A stretch of 64,000 nucleotides of DNA from contig OZ024743.1 of assembly GCA_964016885.1 (NCBI GenBank), positions 185,238,962 to 185,302,961 on the forward strand, in the 5' to 3' direction. Shown in pieces: positions 20,865-32,913 of the stretch. The notes under the pieces are model-generated. The model did no database searches. It was not told where the DNA came from and saw only the letters and a program-made list of their open reading frames with translations. The stretch is from Eledone cirrhosa (taxonomy: Eukaryota > Mollusca > Cephalopoda > Octopoda > Eledonidae). Each line of letters starts with the position of its first letter. Positions within the stretch are counted from its first letter, which is position 1. Both the position numbers and the translations under genes were made by a program.

Positions 20865-23377
20865 CTACACACATGAGCATGAGAGCATCCTAGTGCTTTC
20901 AGTTAGTGTACTTCTTAGACGGTTCTTCACAAACTTCAAAGTTGAGAAGGAACGTTCACAGGCAACTTGCGTCGTTGATAGAGTCAGCATCAATTTATAA
21001 GCTAATCCTATTAGTCCATACGCATCAGTCAAAAGGTTGTAAGCCTGCAGAGTCTGATAAATGCACACTGCACAATTTTTACAACGCTTACAAACCATTG
21101 AAACCACTTGATCACCTTCATCTTCATCATATTGTCTGGCTGTGGCAGCGGCATTTTCTTCAGGAAGTCCTTTGCGAAGACTGCTCCAATTTTTTGCAAG
21201 ATTAATCAATTCAAGTTGTAAGTTCTCTTTCGTTGCACTCGGTTCAAAACGAAGAAGTAGGCTTCTTAATGTTTCCAATGCATCCTGAGGCAGACAGGTG
21301 GCTATATCACTGAAATTCAGTGGCGATAAACATGCCATATCTCTGTAAATTGAACCATTCGATTCAAATCTCGATTTCAAGCTTTGGACTTCTTGATCTG
21401 TGATCTTATTATGTACAATCATAGTAAAATCTTCCATTGCGTTGGCTATAGGTTCGTCTTTTCCATTTTCTCCTGGCATTCTCTTTTTTTCTGGAAAGGA
21501 GTCTTGAGGCGTCAAAACAGTTTCAATCCCATCAGCTTCACAACGTTCTTCCAATTTTTTGGAAGTCCAGTCAATAAATTCTGACACAGCACGATGAACC
21601 CCTTCTACATCTCTCTGTATGTTTTGCACTTCAGTTATCGAGCTCATTACAAACTGATGCGCTTTAAGAACATCCATGCCACTAGTCTGGAGATACTTTG
21701 ACAACGGTGTGGTCAATTCAAATATTCTAAGATACGTAAAAGCTGTCGTAACAGTTTCATACTTCAATAGTGAATCGTTGAGGGATCTGGCCTTTGGTCG
21801 TATATCTGGCTGGGCTTGTTCATTCTCTTCAATAGACACGTAAAGATTATTATCAGGGTTAGCGTTTGTGAAACAGCCAAATACTTTGGAAATAGCAGCA
21901 TGTTTAGCCCACCACCTTGTTTCTCCGATCATCTGAAGATGCTTCTTTCTGGAATTTTTGCTGATATTCTCCCAAATATCCATGCGTTTGTACGATTCTC
22001 GGAAAAAGACAGCAACTTGATTCATCAGTGAAAATAGTGATGACGAAGCCAGAATATTCTGAGTAGCATCATGTATGACCAAATTTAGTATATGTGCATA
22101 GCACCATGTATGAATCTGTCCAGGAACTTCTTTCGTCAACCAAGCTGTAAAACCATTATATATGCCTTGCATGTTTAACGTTCCACCAGTTGAATTTGAG
22201 ACGCAATTCCCAATACCAATATTATTCTCCTCCAGTGTCTTTTTCAGCAGTTCGCACATCCCTTTTCCGGTGGAATCCGAGGTGTTCACAACTGAGATTA
22301 GTCTTTCATAAATCTGATTTTCAAAGACGTATCGAAGAATTATGGAGCATTGGTCTTTCACTGAAACATCTTGGGTTGTATCCAGTTGAACCGAAAACAT
22401 GCCAGCTTGTCGAACTTCATCAACAATAACACTTTTAATCAGGGAAGAAATGACCATAATGACAAGATTAACTGTTGTCTTTGAAATCAGAGTCAAAGAA
22501 CTACCACGACCTTTACTGCCTGCGTCATGTGCTTTCTTACTCTGTTTGATCACCTTTTCCAGATGATCTTTTAGGAGGATGTCATACTTATTGAGAAGCA
22601 AATCAAGTTCTAAGAAGGTGCCGTGATCAAGAATAGGATTATCTAACCCATATGCTGACTCAGATTCAGAAGATGATCCACGGTAGCTAAGACTCCGTTT
22701 TCCAATTACTTTAACAATGTCTACATGTTGCATTACTTCCCTGTTGTTCTGAATTTTTTCTTTGCGCAAGCTTCTCTCTTTAGCAAATAATTGAGCCCCG
22801 ACATCCTTCTCATTGACAGTGATAAAATCAGTTTCTGCACAGTCATTGTGGTACCTGCATTTTTCATGTTCCTCAATTCTCTGATGAACATGTCTCCAGT
22901 CTTTCTGAACTGTGTTCAGTATCCTTGGAATAAGCTAAGCACACAGTGCAGAAAAGAGCCTCCTCTCTTTGCGAATATGTCAACCAACTACGAACAGTGC
23001 CATTTTGTCGTTGAAATTTTTCTTGGCTGAACTGGATGGTAAGCAAAAAACCGTTTTGTGTCACTGGCAGTTTTTGGCACCGCAAAGTAATCCACAGTTG
23101 CAACTGAACGCTCATCAAGAGACTGTTCTCTTTCCTCACTCGCAGCAGTATTTTCAACTACGGATTGAGTATCATTCACAGTAATTCCAACTTGAGTTTG
23201 AGTATTAATTACAGTGTCAGTAATTTGAGCTCCGAATTGGGTATCGCTCACCATAATTTCAGCTCCAGCTTTGGTAGCACTGACAGCTCCAGGTCGGGTA
23301 TTAGTATCACTCGTAATTCCAGCTACAGATTGGCTATCACTTTCTGAACCTGCAGCTCCGGTTTGTGCTTCACTCAA
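20865..23377 (-). pseudogene. hAT transposase (TTF finger, DUF4371-like core, hAT dimerisation domain)
   Basis: An uninterrupted frame of about 634 codons (20865-22769) continues in the same frame upstream to about 22920 without an ATG. It holds SVQLDTTQDVSVKDQCSI (first catalytic Asp region), HTWCYAHILNLVIHDATQN, GETRWWAKHAAIS and the C-terminal CERSFSTLKFVKNRLRSTLT typical of the hAT dimerisation domain. Upstream, in two other frames, are a Thr/Asp-rich N-terminus (MSEAQTGAAGSESDS...) and a TTF-type segment (SWLTYSQREEALFCTVCLAY). A Lys/Arg-rich start lies near 23390-23460. At least two frame changes separate these parts; they could be frameshifts or small introns. The layout matches ZMYM1-like domesticated or free hAT proteins. 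Confidence 0.82.
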
Positions 23378-23667
23378 AAAAAAACTTAGAAATTTTTGCT
23401 GAAGTTGCAGCCTTGCTTACCAAAGCTTTTCTTTTCTTCTCCCGCTCCTTTTTGTTTTTTCATATTCTGAAATGGAATACCTATTCACCTTTATGCATTA
23501 TGAAGTTAGTATTTCGGCCTACATACCTTATTGTCAAGACAAAAACTCAAGACTTAAAATCATATTATATGAAAGCAATCGACAAGCAGATGAGGGTAGT
23601 GAGAATAAAATCGATTAACAATAACAAGCCGACAGGCAGGCAAAGCTTGCTTCACTTCATCAATGAC

Positions 23668-26600
23668 CAGGGCCGGCGCAAGCTATTATTTCACTATAGG
23701 CATAGACACAAATTTGCGCCCCTAATATTAAGTTTAAATAAAAAATTTAATAAACCTGGTAATTAAAACGAAATTTATTTTTAAAACTAAATATAAAGAC
23801 AAAACTAATTGAATTTAATGTGAACTTTGCGTGCTTTTAATTTCTAAAACTGAGATATAATATCCTCCATGTTGAGTTGATGAGCTATTTCATTTTCTAT
23901 TGATATTAATGCCAGTCCTGTAAGTCTAATTTGTACCAGAGAGGATCGTAAATACGTCTTAATCAGCTTAAGTTTAGAGAAGCTGCGCTCACCACTGGCC
24001 ACTGTTACTGGTAATGTCAACAGTATTCTCAAGACAACCACTGTATTAGGGCCACTATCAACAAGTTTTTGCTCACAAATATACTGAAGCAAAGCTTGTG
24101 GATTCACATTCTTTGGTATACAACGTGCAGTTCATTACATAGATCTATTGCATCTATATCTTTTGATTCACCCGATTTCAATGCAGACTCAAGCTTCAAG
24201 CCATAACTCATGTTTTCTGTTGTCTTATTTTGCAGTGCTTTCAAATCATAAAGGAATCCAAAAAGTTCACTGATTAAATTCATCTGCTCAAATCTTTCTT
24301 TAATAGATTGAATTGTTGTGTCCAATATAGTAAAATAAAACTCTATCTTGAACTTTTCCTTCGGATCCTGAATTGGTTCATCTATTCTTTCATATTGAAA
24401 CTGTCTTTTTTTTCTTCTAATTATTTGTTTTTCATTTTCGACTTCCGATGGAACTTCAAGTTCTCTTGCTATCTCTGAAGCATCAACCAAATTTCTTTGA
24501 AATGCTTCATCTGTTCTGCTATTTTCAAGAAATGATTTTGTTTGTTTTAACTGCTGAAGTGCAGCCTGAATATCAAAGTCTTTTTCTTGCAGTAATTTAT
24601 TTGGTATATTAATTTCAAATAAACTATTGTACCAAACAAGGCAAGCAATAAATTTATAATTTGATATAACATTTGCTAGGGCTTCAGCATCACATCTTGT
24701 TGTATTACCAGATGATCCATTGAGATTAATATCATCAGCTAGTTCAGTTAGTGCATCACACACGGGGCCAAGCTGGTAACGCAGAGGCTTCAATGCGTCA
24801 ATACGACTCTCCCATCGTGTTTTACTGTTAGAGTTGGCACGTTTCATCAAAACTTCCCAACGATAGGTTGCGCTTGAAAAAAACACATAAATACGTTGCA
24901 ATATATCAAAGAAACGAGTGGCCTCCAGACAACATTTTGCTGCATCATTCACAACTAAATTTAGTAAATGGCTACTGCAAGGAACAAAGAAGGCACCAGG
25001 ATTAAGGTCTAGAATTCTTTTTTTGAACTCCACTATGTTTGTCTTTCATGTTGCTCCCGTTATCATAGCCTTGTCCACATATATTTACCATAGGTAACCC
25101 GAGTTCTTCCAATTTTTGTAGAAGACATTCAGACATAAATGCACCAGTAGTTTCCTTCAGTTTAATAAATGTCAAAAAGTGTTCACGAATCTTGACTTCA
25201 TCCATTCGCATATCAATGAATCTTATTCCCAATGTCATTTGTACTGTGTGACTTACATCTGGAGTACAGTCCAGTATAATTGAAAAATATTTAGCTGATT
25301 GACAGGACTTTATTATTTCATGTATAATAGCATTTGACAATAGCTGTATCAGTTCATTTTGCATGTCTTTACCAAGGTAATGTATATGGGTTTCATTATC
25401 TCTAATTCTTCTCACGTGTTCTTTCATTATTGGATCAAACAGAGCAAGATATTCTACAAACCTAAGAAAGTTTCCATTTCCAGCAGTAAACAGTTTATCA
25501 ACAGATCCTCTGAAGGCTAAATTTTGTCCACCAAGTGTCCGAACTAAAGCTAATAAACGTTCTAAAATATGTCTCCAATATTGTTCTTCTTGTTTTATTA
25601 GATGAGCATTTTCCTCATCAATTGTTGCATTTCTGTTTAATCGCAAATCCAATTCTTTCCAGTTATTAAAGTTTTCAAAATGTTCAGTTGATTTTTCATG
25701 AGATGATAGTATAGCTGACATATTTTATCAATCTGCAGATCCATGTACTGCAAGAGTTGATAGACTAGCTATTTTTTTTACTAAACAATTTACAGCAAAA
25801 GCAGAACACAGTCTTGTAATACTGAATATTGTAACCAATTACGATTAATTTCTTCACCATTAATTAACTTTCTAGTATAATGAATGTTTGAAAATTTTCT
25901 CTGATTCTTATCTTTAGGAAACTTTATATGTTTAACTTATTCCGGTCCATGTTGAACTAGTAGCCTTCTAACATTATCATTACACTTTTTTTGCCAGGTG
26001 GCAGGATCACTGTAACTTAGATTTAAAACTTCATTTTCGATTGATCCATCATCCTTACACTCTGTTTCTGAATGTTCATGTCTTTCATCAAAGATATCTT
26101 CATTTCCTGGCTGTATGATTCTTACATCATAGAATTCATCAATAGAAACAGAAATAGAGTTATTTTCATCATCATCATCACCTTCAGTCTCTCTCCCTTT
26201 GCAAAGGTATTTTAGAAATGATCCTTTTTGCTTTGCAAGTTCCCTTTCTTTTTCAAGTTTGCGTTTGCGATACTGAGCACCAGATGGTCGTTTACTGTCT
26301 GCCATGCTAAAAAAATAATAGTTTAGTGCAATATGATATACTAAAAAATAACTTGTCCTTATTCCTATCCTCATCCCTAAATGAATTATTTATATCATCT
26401 GAAAAAAAGAATTATTTTTTAACAAATTATTATTAAGCCATATTAATTTAAATATTATTTTATATATATTAAATAAAAATTTTAATATGGTAAATTATAA
26501 TTAAAAAAATAAAGTACATGAACTTTTAAAAGTTCATTTCACATATCAATACATTTATAGAAAATTGCCATTGTAGTGAATGAACCATAACATCCAATAT

Positions 26601-27366
26601 AGTATATTAGCCAGTATAGAAAATGCGTGGTTTTGGTTATTTTACTATCTTGTTTGACTCCAAATTAGAAATAGTATCAGAAGGCTTTAGGCTGTGTTAA
26701 ACGTTAATTGTATTGGAACAACAAAATTTAGTCAAAGTATTTTTGAACATATATTTATTGTATCTCCAAGTGTGTTTACAGATGTCATCAAAGAAATACA
26801 TATTTGTGTGGCAAAGTTTATAAGGTGTATGCGTAGGATACAAGATTACCTTGGTTAGTTGTTGACAGTTTGTAAACGACGTATTTTCTGTATGAATGTT
26901 ACATAGAGATTTGTTGGGTTATAGTCGAAACCAAGTCGTTCGGTGAGGACAACAGATTTTCCCGTGTTCTCGTTTGAGAACTATCTGTTGAACGAAATAC
27001 ATGTTGGGAACGACTAATATGCGTGTCTTCCAGTGTTAAGACTTTCTGTTGCACTGAAGATCCGTGCCTGGTCGCGATTGGTCAGTTTGTCAGTAAGGTT
27101 AATCAGTGTGAAAATCAGCAGCAACCCATATTCCGATAATTCTCAAGTAGTCAGTTTTTACAAATTCGAGGGAGAATTTATGTACGCTACACATTAAAAT
27201 AAAATAAGTTATTATTGTAATTTTTAATAAAAATAACTATTGTAAATAACTTTTTAATAATTATTATATCATAACACGTTTTTCACTTGTAGTATTTTTT
27301 AAAGTTGTAGTATTTTTTGGTGCCCTAGGCAAGCGCCTAGTTCGCCTAACAGTAGTGCCGGCCCTG
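23668..27366 (-). mobile_element. Inner hAT transposon with near-perfect 8-bp target duplication
   Basis: The left end is CAGGGCCGGCGCAAGC; the right end read inwards is CAGGGCCGGCACTACTG. Ten terminal bases are identical. Flanks are TCAATGAC (23660-23667) and CCAATGAC (27367-27374), 7 of 8 matching. It is inserted in the upstream part of the outer hAT. The part between 26400 and 27300 has no coding signal. Confidence 0.88.
23844..26305 (-). pseudogene. hAT transposase of the inner element, frameshifted
   Basis: The ATG at 26303-26305 opens MADSKRPSGAQYRKRKLEKE, running to a stop at 25937. The TTF-type region follows with breaks (HIKFPKDKNQRKFSNIHYTR, about 25850-25930). Then come LAFRGSVDKLFTAGNGNFLR, YFSIILDCTPDVSHTVQMTL, ICGQGYDNGSNMKDKHSGVQ, a frame change near 25015-25030, PCSSHLLNLVVNDAAKC, SKTRWESRIDALK, a frame change near 24105, and the dimerisation domain LTLPVTVASGERSFSKLKLI. 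The gene is intact in domain order but carries at least one stop and two or three frameshifts, so it is very likely dead. Confidence 0.85.
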
Positions 27367-27599
27367 CCAATGACCGTGCTACACAACATAGTACTAACAT
27401 TGCAAGCTGCAGTATCAGTGACCAAAATATTGTTAAAAATTTTCGCAGCAGCACCGGCCCTCTGGTACACCAGCCGTTCTGGCATTTGCCCGGTTGCCCG
27501 ATAGGCCAATCCGCCAGTGCCCTGACACCCTTCCTGCACACAGCAAATGGTCTCCTTCCTGTTCTTTCCATTTCACCAAATGCTTTAATATTTGCAGTG

Positions 27600-28222
27600 A
27601 TATTAACTACCTGAAATTTTTCTACCTAGTTCTCACTCAGGTTACTATAATTTCAGAGCACCTACCTTCACTGCTAATATGGTCACCCACATAACAAAAC
27701 TGTCAACTACTTCTAGGGAGCAATCTTGGAAATTGATAGAACTTGTTTCATGTGAGCTTTCGCTGCTAACTGCACCTGTGCATCTTCCACATATAAACCC
27801 TACTTCCTTTGTTAGTCTGCCTGAGATCCTGCTACATCTCTTGTGTACCCATTAGTTTATCCTTTTTATGTCATCCTTTTTATGTCTGCTTTTCCATGCT
27901 TGCATGGGTTGGACAGGTCCTTTTCAGTACAGCATCTTTCCACTCATCATGTTCCTTTGTCATCTCCTGTGTGAGTTTCAGTGATTTAAAATCAGCTCTC
28001 ACCACCTCCGCCCAGGTCTTCCTTAGTCTATCTTTACTGAGGCTTTGTTCTTCTGTGATTTCCTAGCACTTCTTCACTTGGTGATAATCATCCATGTGCA
28101 TCACGTGTCTGTACCAATGCAATCTTCTCTCTTGCACACTACTTCTTATTCCTCTTAAACTCAGTTCATCCAACCTCTGCCTTTCTCTCACATTTACATT
28201 GCACATCCAGTGAAGCATAGTT
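27600..28222 (-). mobile_element. Two RTE-like LINE fragments
   Basis: 27600-27852 matches the zinc-finger and post-RT part of the LINE at 11508-13784 (GATCCTGCTACATCTCTTGT is shared with 12532-12551 apart from one base). 27853-28222 matches a LINE 3' UTR and C-terminus (GCTTGCATGGGTTGGACAGG, CATCACGTGTCTGTACCAAT). Both are diverged with no usable frame. Confidence 0.75.
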
Positions 28223-28306
28223 ATATATATATATGTGTGTGTATATATACCACCACAGCATATCTATATATATATGTGTGTGTATATATACCACCACAGC
28301 ATATCT
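28222..28306. repeat. Two-copy tandem repeat of about 43 bp
   Basis: The unit (TATATATATATGTGTGTGTA, then TATATACCACCACAGCATATC) occurs twice in direct orientation with only a length change in the TA run. Confidence 0.85.
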
Positions 28307-29035
28307 ATTTTCTTACAACTCTACCATATCACCACTAGCACTAACAAACTAGCAGCGTGAACATCATAATTAACATCTTTTCTTCAACTCCTGCAGACAC
28401 AAATAAATGAAGAGGGTGGGTAATAACATGGAAATGAGCTTTGGTGATGTTCATGCCCTATATTGATATGAATTAACATACCTCAACATATTGAAATGAT
28501 GATGGTAAGGTTTTTTTTAAACATATGTAGAAGATTGCAGAATTCTGTCCAGTCATGTGTGCTTATTATAACTGGCAAAGATAAATATACTTATGACTTT
28601 GTCTTGCCAACATGTAATAAATATCTGGTTTCATTTTCTGTGCTATTTGTTGATAGAGGAGGAAGAAAGATGTGTTGAACAATGAACGCACATACATACA
28701 CACAAATACACACATATATTTATTGAGATAACAGGAGAGCTCCATACCAGCTGGCCATGCCTAATATAAGTAGTTGTTAACCTTCTACCACAGCCACCAC
28801 ATCTTTCTATCTCTCTTTCCCTCTCACCAAATATCTTTAAAATGTGAGCCCTATAATGATCATGTCATCCAGTACACCACCAACACCTCCCAACAACATA
28901 TAAAAGCTACAGATGCAATAGTAAACAACATTCTAAAGGGGTTGGTAGTTCATAGCTTGTCTCTCACACACACACACAGCATCATATTAACTCTTTTGAT
29001 ACCACTCTCCCCAAAACCGCCTCTGGTTCTATGAA
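28307..29035. other. No recognised feature
   Basis: AT-rich, with a short (CA)n run at 28967-28978. No gene or classified repeat. Confidence 0.55.
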
Positions 29036-29264
29036 ATAATGGTTTCTGATTTAGGCACAAAGCCAACAATTTTTGGGAGGAGGGGAAAGTCAATTAAATC
29101 AACCCACTATGTTACTAGTACTTTATTTTATCGATCCTATAAGGATGAAAGGCAAAGCTAACTTCAGTGAGATTTGAACTCAGAATGTAAAGGGCCATAA
29201 TTATATGCTGCAAAGAATAATGTCCGACTCTCTAATGATACTGCCAATCCACCACCCTAAGCCC
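29036..29264 (-). mobile_element. SINE, longer-tailed subfamily
   Basis: Starts AATGGTTTCTGATTTAGGCA, with GGAGGGGAAAGTCAATTAAA and TACTTTATTTTATCGATCC. Box B complement is GAGATTTGAACTCAGAA. Ends TGATACTGCCAATCCACC. Confidence 0.85.
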
Positions 29265-29274
29265 CATTTAGGAA

Positions 29275-29502
29275 GTATGAATTTGAAAGAAGCATCAACA
29301 TTGTTTGACTTTGAAAGATAGTCTTATAAGTTGGGCATATAAACCAAGAAGACAGAAAAAATTTGTACAACACCACCCATGAGACATGAACCCACACCTG
29401 CAACATACCGTTAAGCTGTGCTTACCATTTATGCCAACTTATAAGACTATATTTCATAGTCAAACAATATTGATGATCCTTTCAAATTCATATTTCCTAT
29501 TG
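29275..29502. mobile_element. Foldback MITE
   Basis: The left arm about 29275-29342 (GAAGTATGAATTTGAAAGAA, AACATTGTTTGACTTTGAAA, AGTCTTATAAGTTGGGCATA) is inverted at about 29432-29500 (TATGCCAACTTATAAGACTA, AGTCAAACAATATTGATGAT, TTTCAAATTCATATTTCCT). The loop is about 90 bp. No coding signal. Its arms differ from families A and B. Confidence 0.85.
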
Positions 29503-29572
29503 CTCAACAATTCTAAAAATAGATTGTTTACATTTACTGCCTGTAATATGTAAGGCTTGATATAGTTATATA

Positions 29573-30232
29573 CTAGCAGAATGGCCCGGTGTTGCTCGGG
29601 ATTCTAAACATAGATTGGCATGTTTATCCCTCCTTTCTGAAATAGTACAGAGAAGTATGGAATGCCTCGGCCTGGGGATGGTGTCTACATTTTTTGCTTA
29701 TAAAAAAAAATTGTCGTAGATTACCAGGAGTTTGACTTAATCGGGTGCCTGAGAGTTCAACCCACGAAAGCCAAGACGATAGGGTTAAGTAAAAAGGCAT
29801 TCGACAAGCCGAACATGTATTTGTTGTGCTATGGTACAATGAAAGCAATAGTTACAGAGCAGTAAGCGTGTGGGACTGCAGTGGTGGAGAGCATGAAGGA
29901 ATTTAGTTGGATATTTTTAAGGTTACAGGCCCTAACGCAACCAAAATGCTAAACAATGCGGGCAAAAATTTGAAATCTTTTTTGCTCAAAACACTTTAAA
30001 CGACATAAGTAATGCAAATTTCGAAGAAATCACCTGGATTATTGTCCCATTATGCCTCGAAAAAGCCTTTAAAGCCTAAAATATGCGATTTTTTGCCTAA
30101 TGCGGTCCCTAAGGCATTGAAAATTCGAAATATTTTTTGCTCAAAACACTCACACGACCATAAGTATTACATGTGTAAAGTTTGAAAAAAATCGGTCAGG
30201 TGGTTCTCGAGTTTCAGGGAGACAGACACAGA
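29573..30232 (-). mobile_element. Non-autonomous Helitron
   Basis: The minus-strand 3' end shows a GC-rich hairpin (CCCGAGCAACACCGGGC), about ten bases, then CTAG at 29573-29576 followed by T. The left end, near 30232, reads TCTGTGTCTGTCTCCCTGAA on the minus strand, a common Helitron-like 5' form. There is no Rep/helicase frame. The second Helitron (56299-57140) has the same hairpin-CTAG 3' end. The 5' border is less sure because the base before TC is C, not A. Confidence 0.7.
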
Positions 30233-30309
30233 GCTGGTAGTGCTCTACATAGCTTCCTCTCAGAACTGTTGATTGTCATTAGAACCTATAAGGTGCTTTC
30301 ACCACTCAT

Positions 30310-30990
30310 GTAGTTAATTGGCTCTTTGGCAACTGTTTGTTATCAGGGGTCGGTGTGACTTGCCTAGGCCTGCCTCTGTTTGGTGGTTGAGCTGTCAATG
30401 TCAAGATGGGCTGGTTTTAATCTATTGATGGCGACCATGTCCTGTCGTCCTCCAATCAGGAATTGAAATGACTTGTCTCCTGGATTAATCACTTCATATG
30501 ATCCATTGTAGGGTAACTGAAGGGGTTTTCGCTGTGCATTGTGACAAACAAAAACAAATGTTGCCTTGTGGCAGCCTTTTTGGTAGAAAGGACCTTGGTA
30601 TATCGTGCATTGACATGGAAGTAAGGTGTAACTGGCCTACGATGTCTCAGCTGTTCAAGATACTTTTGGGTATGCGGTTTGACTTTGTGTTAGGAATGAA
30701 TTCCCCTGGTACAGTAAGCAGAGTGCTGTACACCATTTCCGCAGAAGAAATGGTGTGGTCTTCTTTTGGGGTAGTGCGGATTCCCAGCATCACCCATGAA
30801 AACTGGTTGATCCAGTTGGGCTCAGTCTGGTGATGAGGGATTCCTTCAAGTGGTTGTGAAATCTCTCCACTAAGTCATTGGCCTTGGGGTGATAGGCTGT
30901 TGTGTGCTTCATGTTGATGCCAAAAAAGCTCACACATGTCATTCCACAGCTTCAAGATGAAATGAGGTCAACAGTTGGATGAGATGCTGA
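30310..30990 (-). pseudogene. Ty3/Gypsy-type integrase C-terminal fragment
   Basis: The minus strand reads TTAYHPKANDLVERFHNHLK (end of the integrase catalytic core, with the Glu of the DDE triad), then SLITRLSP, frames with PHYPKR, and finally GGRQDMVAINRLKPAHLDID (integrase C-terminal end). No LTRs, protease or RT were found nearby, and frames are shifted several times. Confidence 0.8.
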
Positions 30991-31009
30991 TGATAATGTC
31001 AGGGCCTAC

Positions 31010-31370
31010 CACACTACTGTCACTTCCCTTTTAACCAGTCTTGAAACAAAAGAAAAAAATGAAAGAAAGATATTCCTATGTATAAATTTTTATTTCGAAT
31101 TATTTCCCCAGAGATTTAAAAGTGCATAAATCAAAATAAATTTGAAGAGAGGAGATATGTTGATTATACAATGTCATATCAAAACCTGAAGAGAAATTCT
31201 ATGGCAAATGAACCGTAAAAAATGAGTGGAACATTAAGGAGAGAGAGTGATGATGATGACATATGTATATGTGTGTGTATGTGTGTATGTATATATATAT
31301 ATATAAATAAGTAAATTTGTCAGAATATACATGACATTTCAATGAAAAGAAATTGCTAAAATAATCTCAT
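31010..31370. other. No gene; short microsatellite
   Basis: AT-rich; (TG)n/(TA)n at 31262-31306. Nothing else recognised. Confidence 0.6.
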
Positions 31371-31377
31371 ACAGAGA

Positions 31378-31500
31378 AGCAAATACATATAGAACATCTT
31401 ATACAAAATCACTGAGGGATAAATGACAGTAGAAGCATCTATCCCTAGGGAAAGATGCTTCTACCACCCCTCAGTGATTCAAGTATAAGATGTTCTATAT
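31378..31500. mobile_element. Foldback element, about 120 bp
   Basis: The left arm ATATAGAACATCTTATAC, AATCACTGAGGG, AGTAGAAGCATCTATCCCT is inverted as AGGGAAAGATGCTTCTACC, CCCTCAGTGATTCA, GTATAAGATGTTCTATAT. Near-continuous pairing with a tiny loop. Confidence 0.8.
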
Positions 31501-31977
31501 ATATGTGTGTGTGTGTGTGTAAATATTTATATATTTATGTCTGTTAGTACATTTCAGATTTAATTTTATACGCATTTTTTTGTGAGTTTATTTGGTTCTT
31601 TAATATTTTTGCATGTAAAACCATAAAAATACACATACCTTCTGCATGCACACACACACACGCATGCATATCATATATATATCTGTGCCAGTGTATCAGT
31701 AAGTCACCAGCAGTGTATGTATCTTTTTCTGTACATTGCAAATATATCTTTACATGAGTTTATCTGTCTTTCATTACATATGTATCTATGTCTTTAATCA
31801 CATGTGCACATTAGTCTTTCACATTGTGTGTGTGCATCAGTCTTTCATTGCATAACATATACACAATTGGGTTTCAGCACATCTATATATTTCATTTTCT
31901 CCATGAGAGTTGCAAACTGCTGTGTTTTGCTAACCTAACTCTTACTTACCTTTTTGCACACCTAGTACTAAACTGGA

Positions 31978-32009
31978 TATATATATACATATACTCTGTG
32001 TGCGTTTTG

Positions 32010-32044
<35 letters not shown>

Positions 32045-32055
32045 TATATATATAT
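31978..32055. repeat. (TA)n microsatellite
   Basis: Long TATATA runs with a central GTGTGCGTTTTG break. Confidence 0.85.
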
Positions 32056-32073
32056 ACTTAATATTGACGGTTG

Positions 32074-32212
32074 TGAGGATGAGTACTCAATACCATAGTA
32101 GAGATTAATATATTCTTTATTAAGGTGAAATTTTACTCTTATTACTCTAGTGTTTCTCCTATGTAGTCACAAGGTTGTTATGCTTGGCCTTAATAAAGAA
32201 TATATATATATA
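32074..32212. repeat. Foldback-related repeat (family B-like)
   Basis: GAGTACTCAATACCATAGTA and AGATTAATATATTCTTTATT resemble the left end of family B. The right end AATAAAGAATATATATAT partly inverts it. Confidence 0.5.
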
Positions 32213-32397
32213 TATATTAGCTTTTTAAAGATATATATAGCATATATACATACATAAAGCACACACAGAAATATTTTATTTCTCTTAATATCAATAGATA
32301 CAGAGTATTACAGTTCTAGGGTGGAATTTATTTTCTTTGTTCTAATATTTACATTAATTTCTGAATTCAAAATTAAATGTTTTATATTACACGATTA

Positions 32398-32475
32398 GTA
32401 ATAATCTATGGTGTGGAGTTATACATTGGTTTTGAGTCTAATCTAATGCATATCTCCACATCATAGATTATCACT
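32398..32475. repeat. Inverted repeat, about 30-bp arms
   Basis: GTAATAATCTATGGTGTGGA, GTTATACATTGG is inverted as AATGCATATCTCCACATC, ATAGATTATCAC with a loop near 15 bp. Small foldback element. Confidence 0.75.
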
Positions 32476-32913
32476 TAACTTGAGAACAATTAACACACAG
32501 ACATACACCCAGATGTCAGAATGATTACCATGGGAACAATTCTGAGTAAGCAATATTCAAAACAAATTCGAACAATTTAGAGTTACTATTCTTGTCTTTC
32601 TGTTGTTTAAAACATTCTAGATACATAAAATGGTGCTCAATACTGTTGTACTTGGAACCTACACGCTTGTAGAATTGCTTGTCTTCAGTCAGTCCCAATA
32701 TATGATTGAGTAGCATCAATTTTCTTCAGCAAAAACTTAATGAACAACATTTCAAGCATTTGATAATGTAATGCTTTTCTTATTTTTAATGTAAAAAAAA
32801 AGACAGAAATAATGAATTCAATTAAATGAAATTGTTTTTAATAAATTTTAGATATATTTAATAAGATTTAATATGATTTATCAATTGAACAATTTTTGTT
32901 TAAATATTTAATT

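Larger units (their letters stand above)
20641..27525 (-). mobile_element. Outer hAT transposon, interrupted by a second hAT
   Basis: The left end carries AAGGGCGGATTGGGACTTAA and CGGCCCT blocks (about 20645-20700). The right end, read on the minus strand, is CAGGGCACTGGCGGATTGGC with CGGGCAACCGGGC further in (to 27525). GGCGGATTGG is shared. The direct repeats just outside (TCACCCTG and ACACCCTT) match at 6 of 8 positions, so the target duplication is decayed or the borders are off by a base or two. The transposase lies at 20865-23377. The second hAT (23668-27366) sits between the transposase and this element's own right end. Confidence 0.7.
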
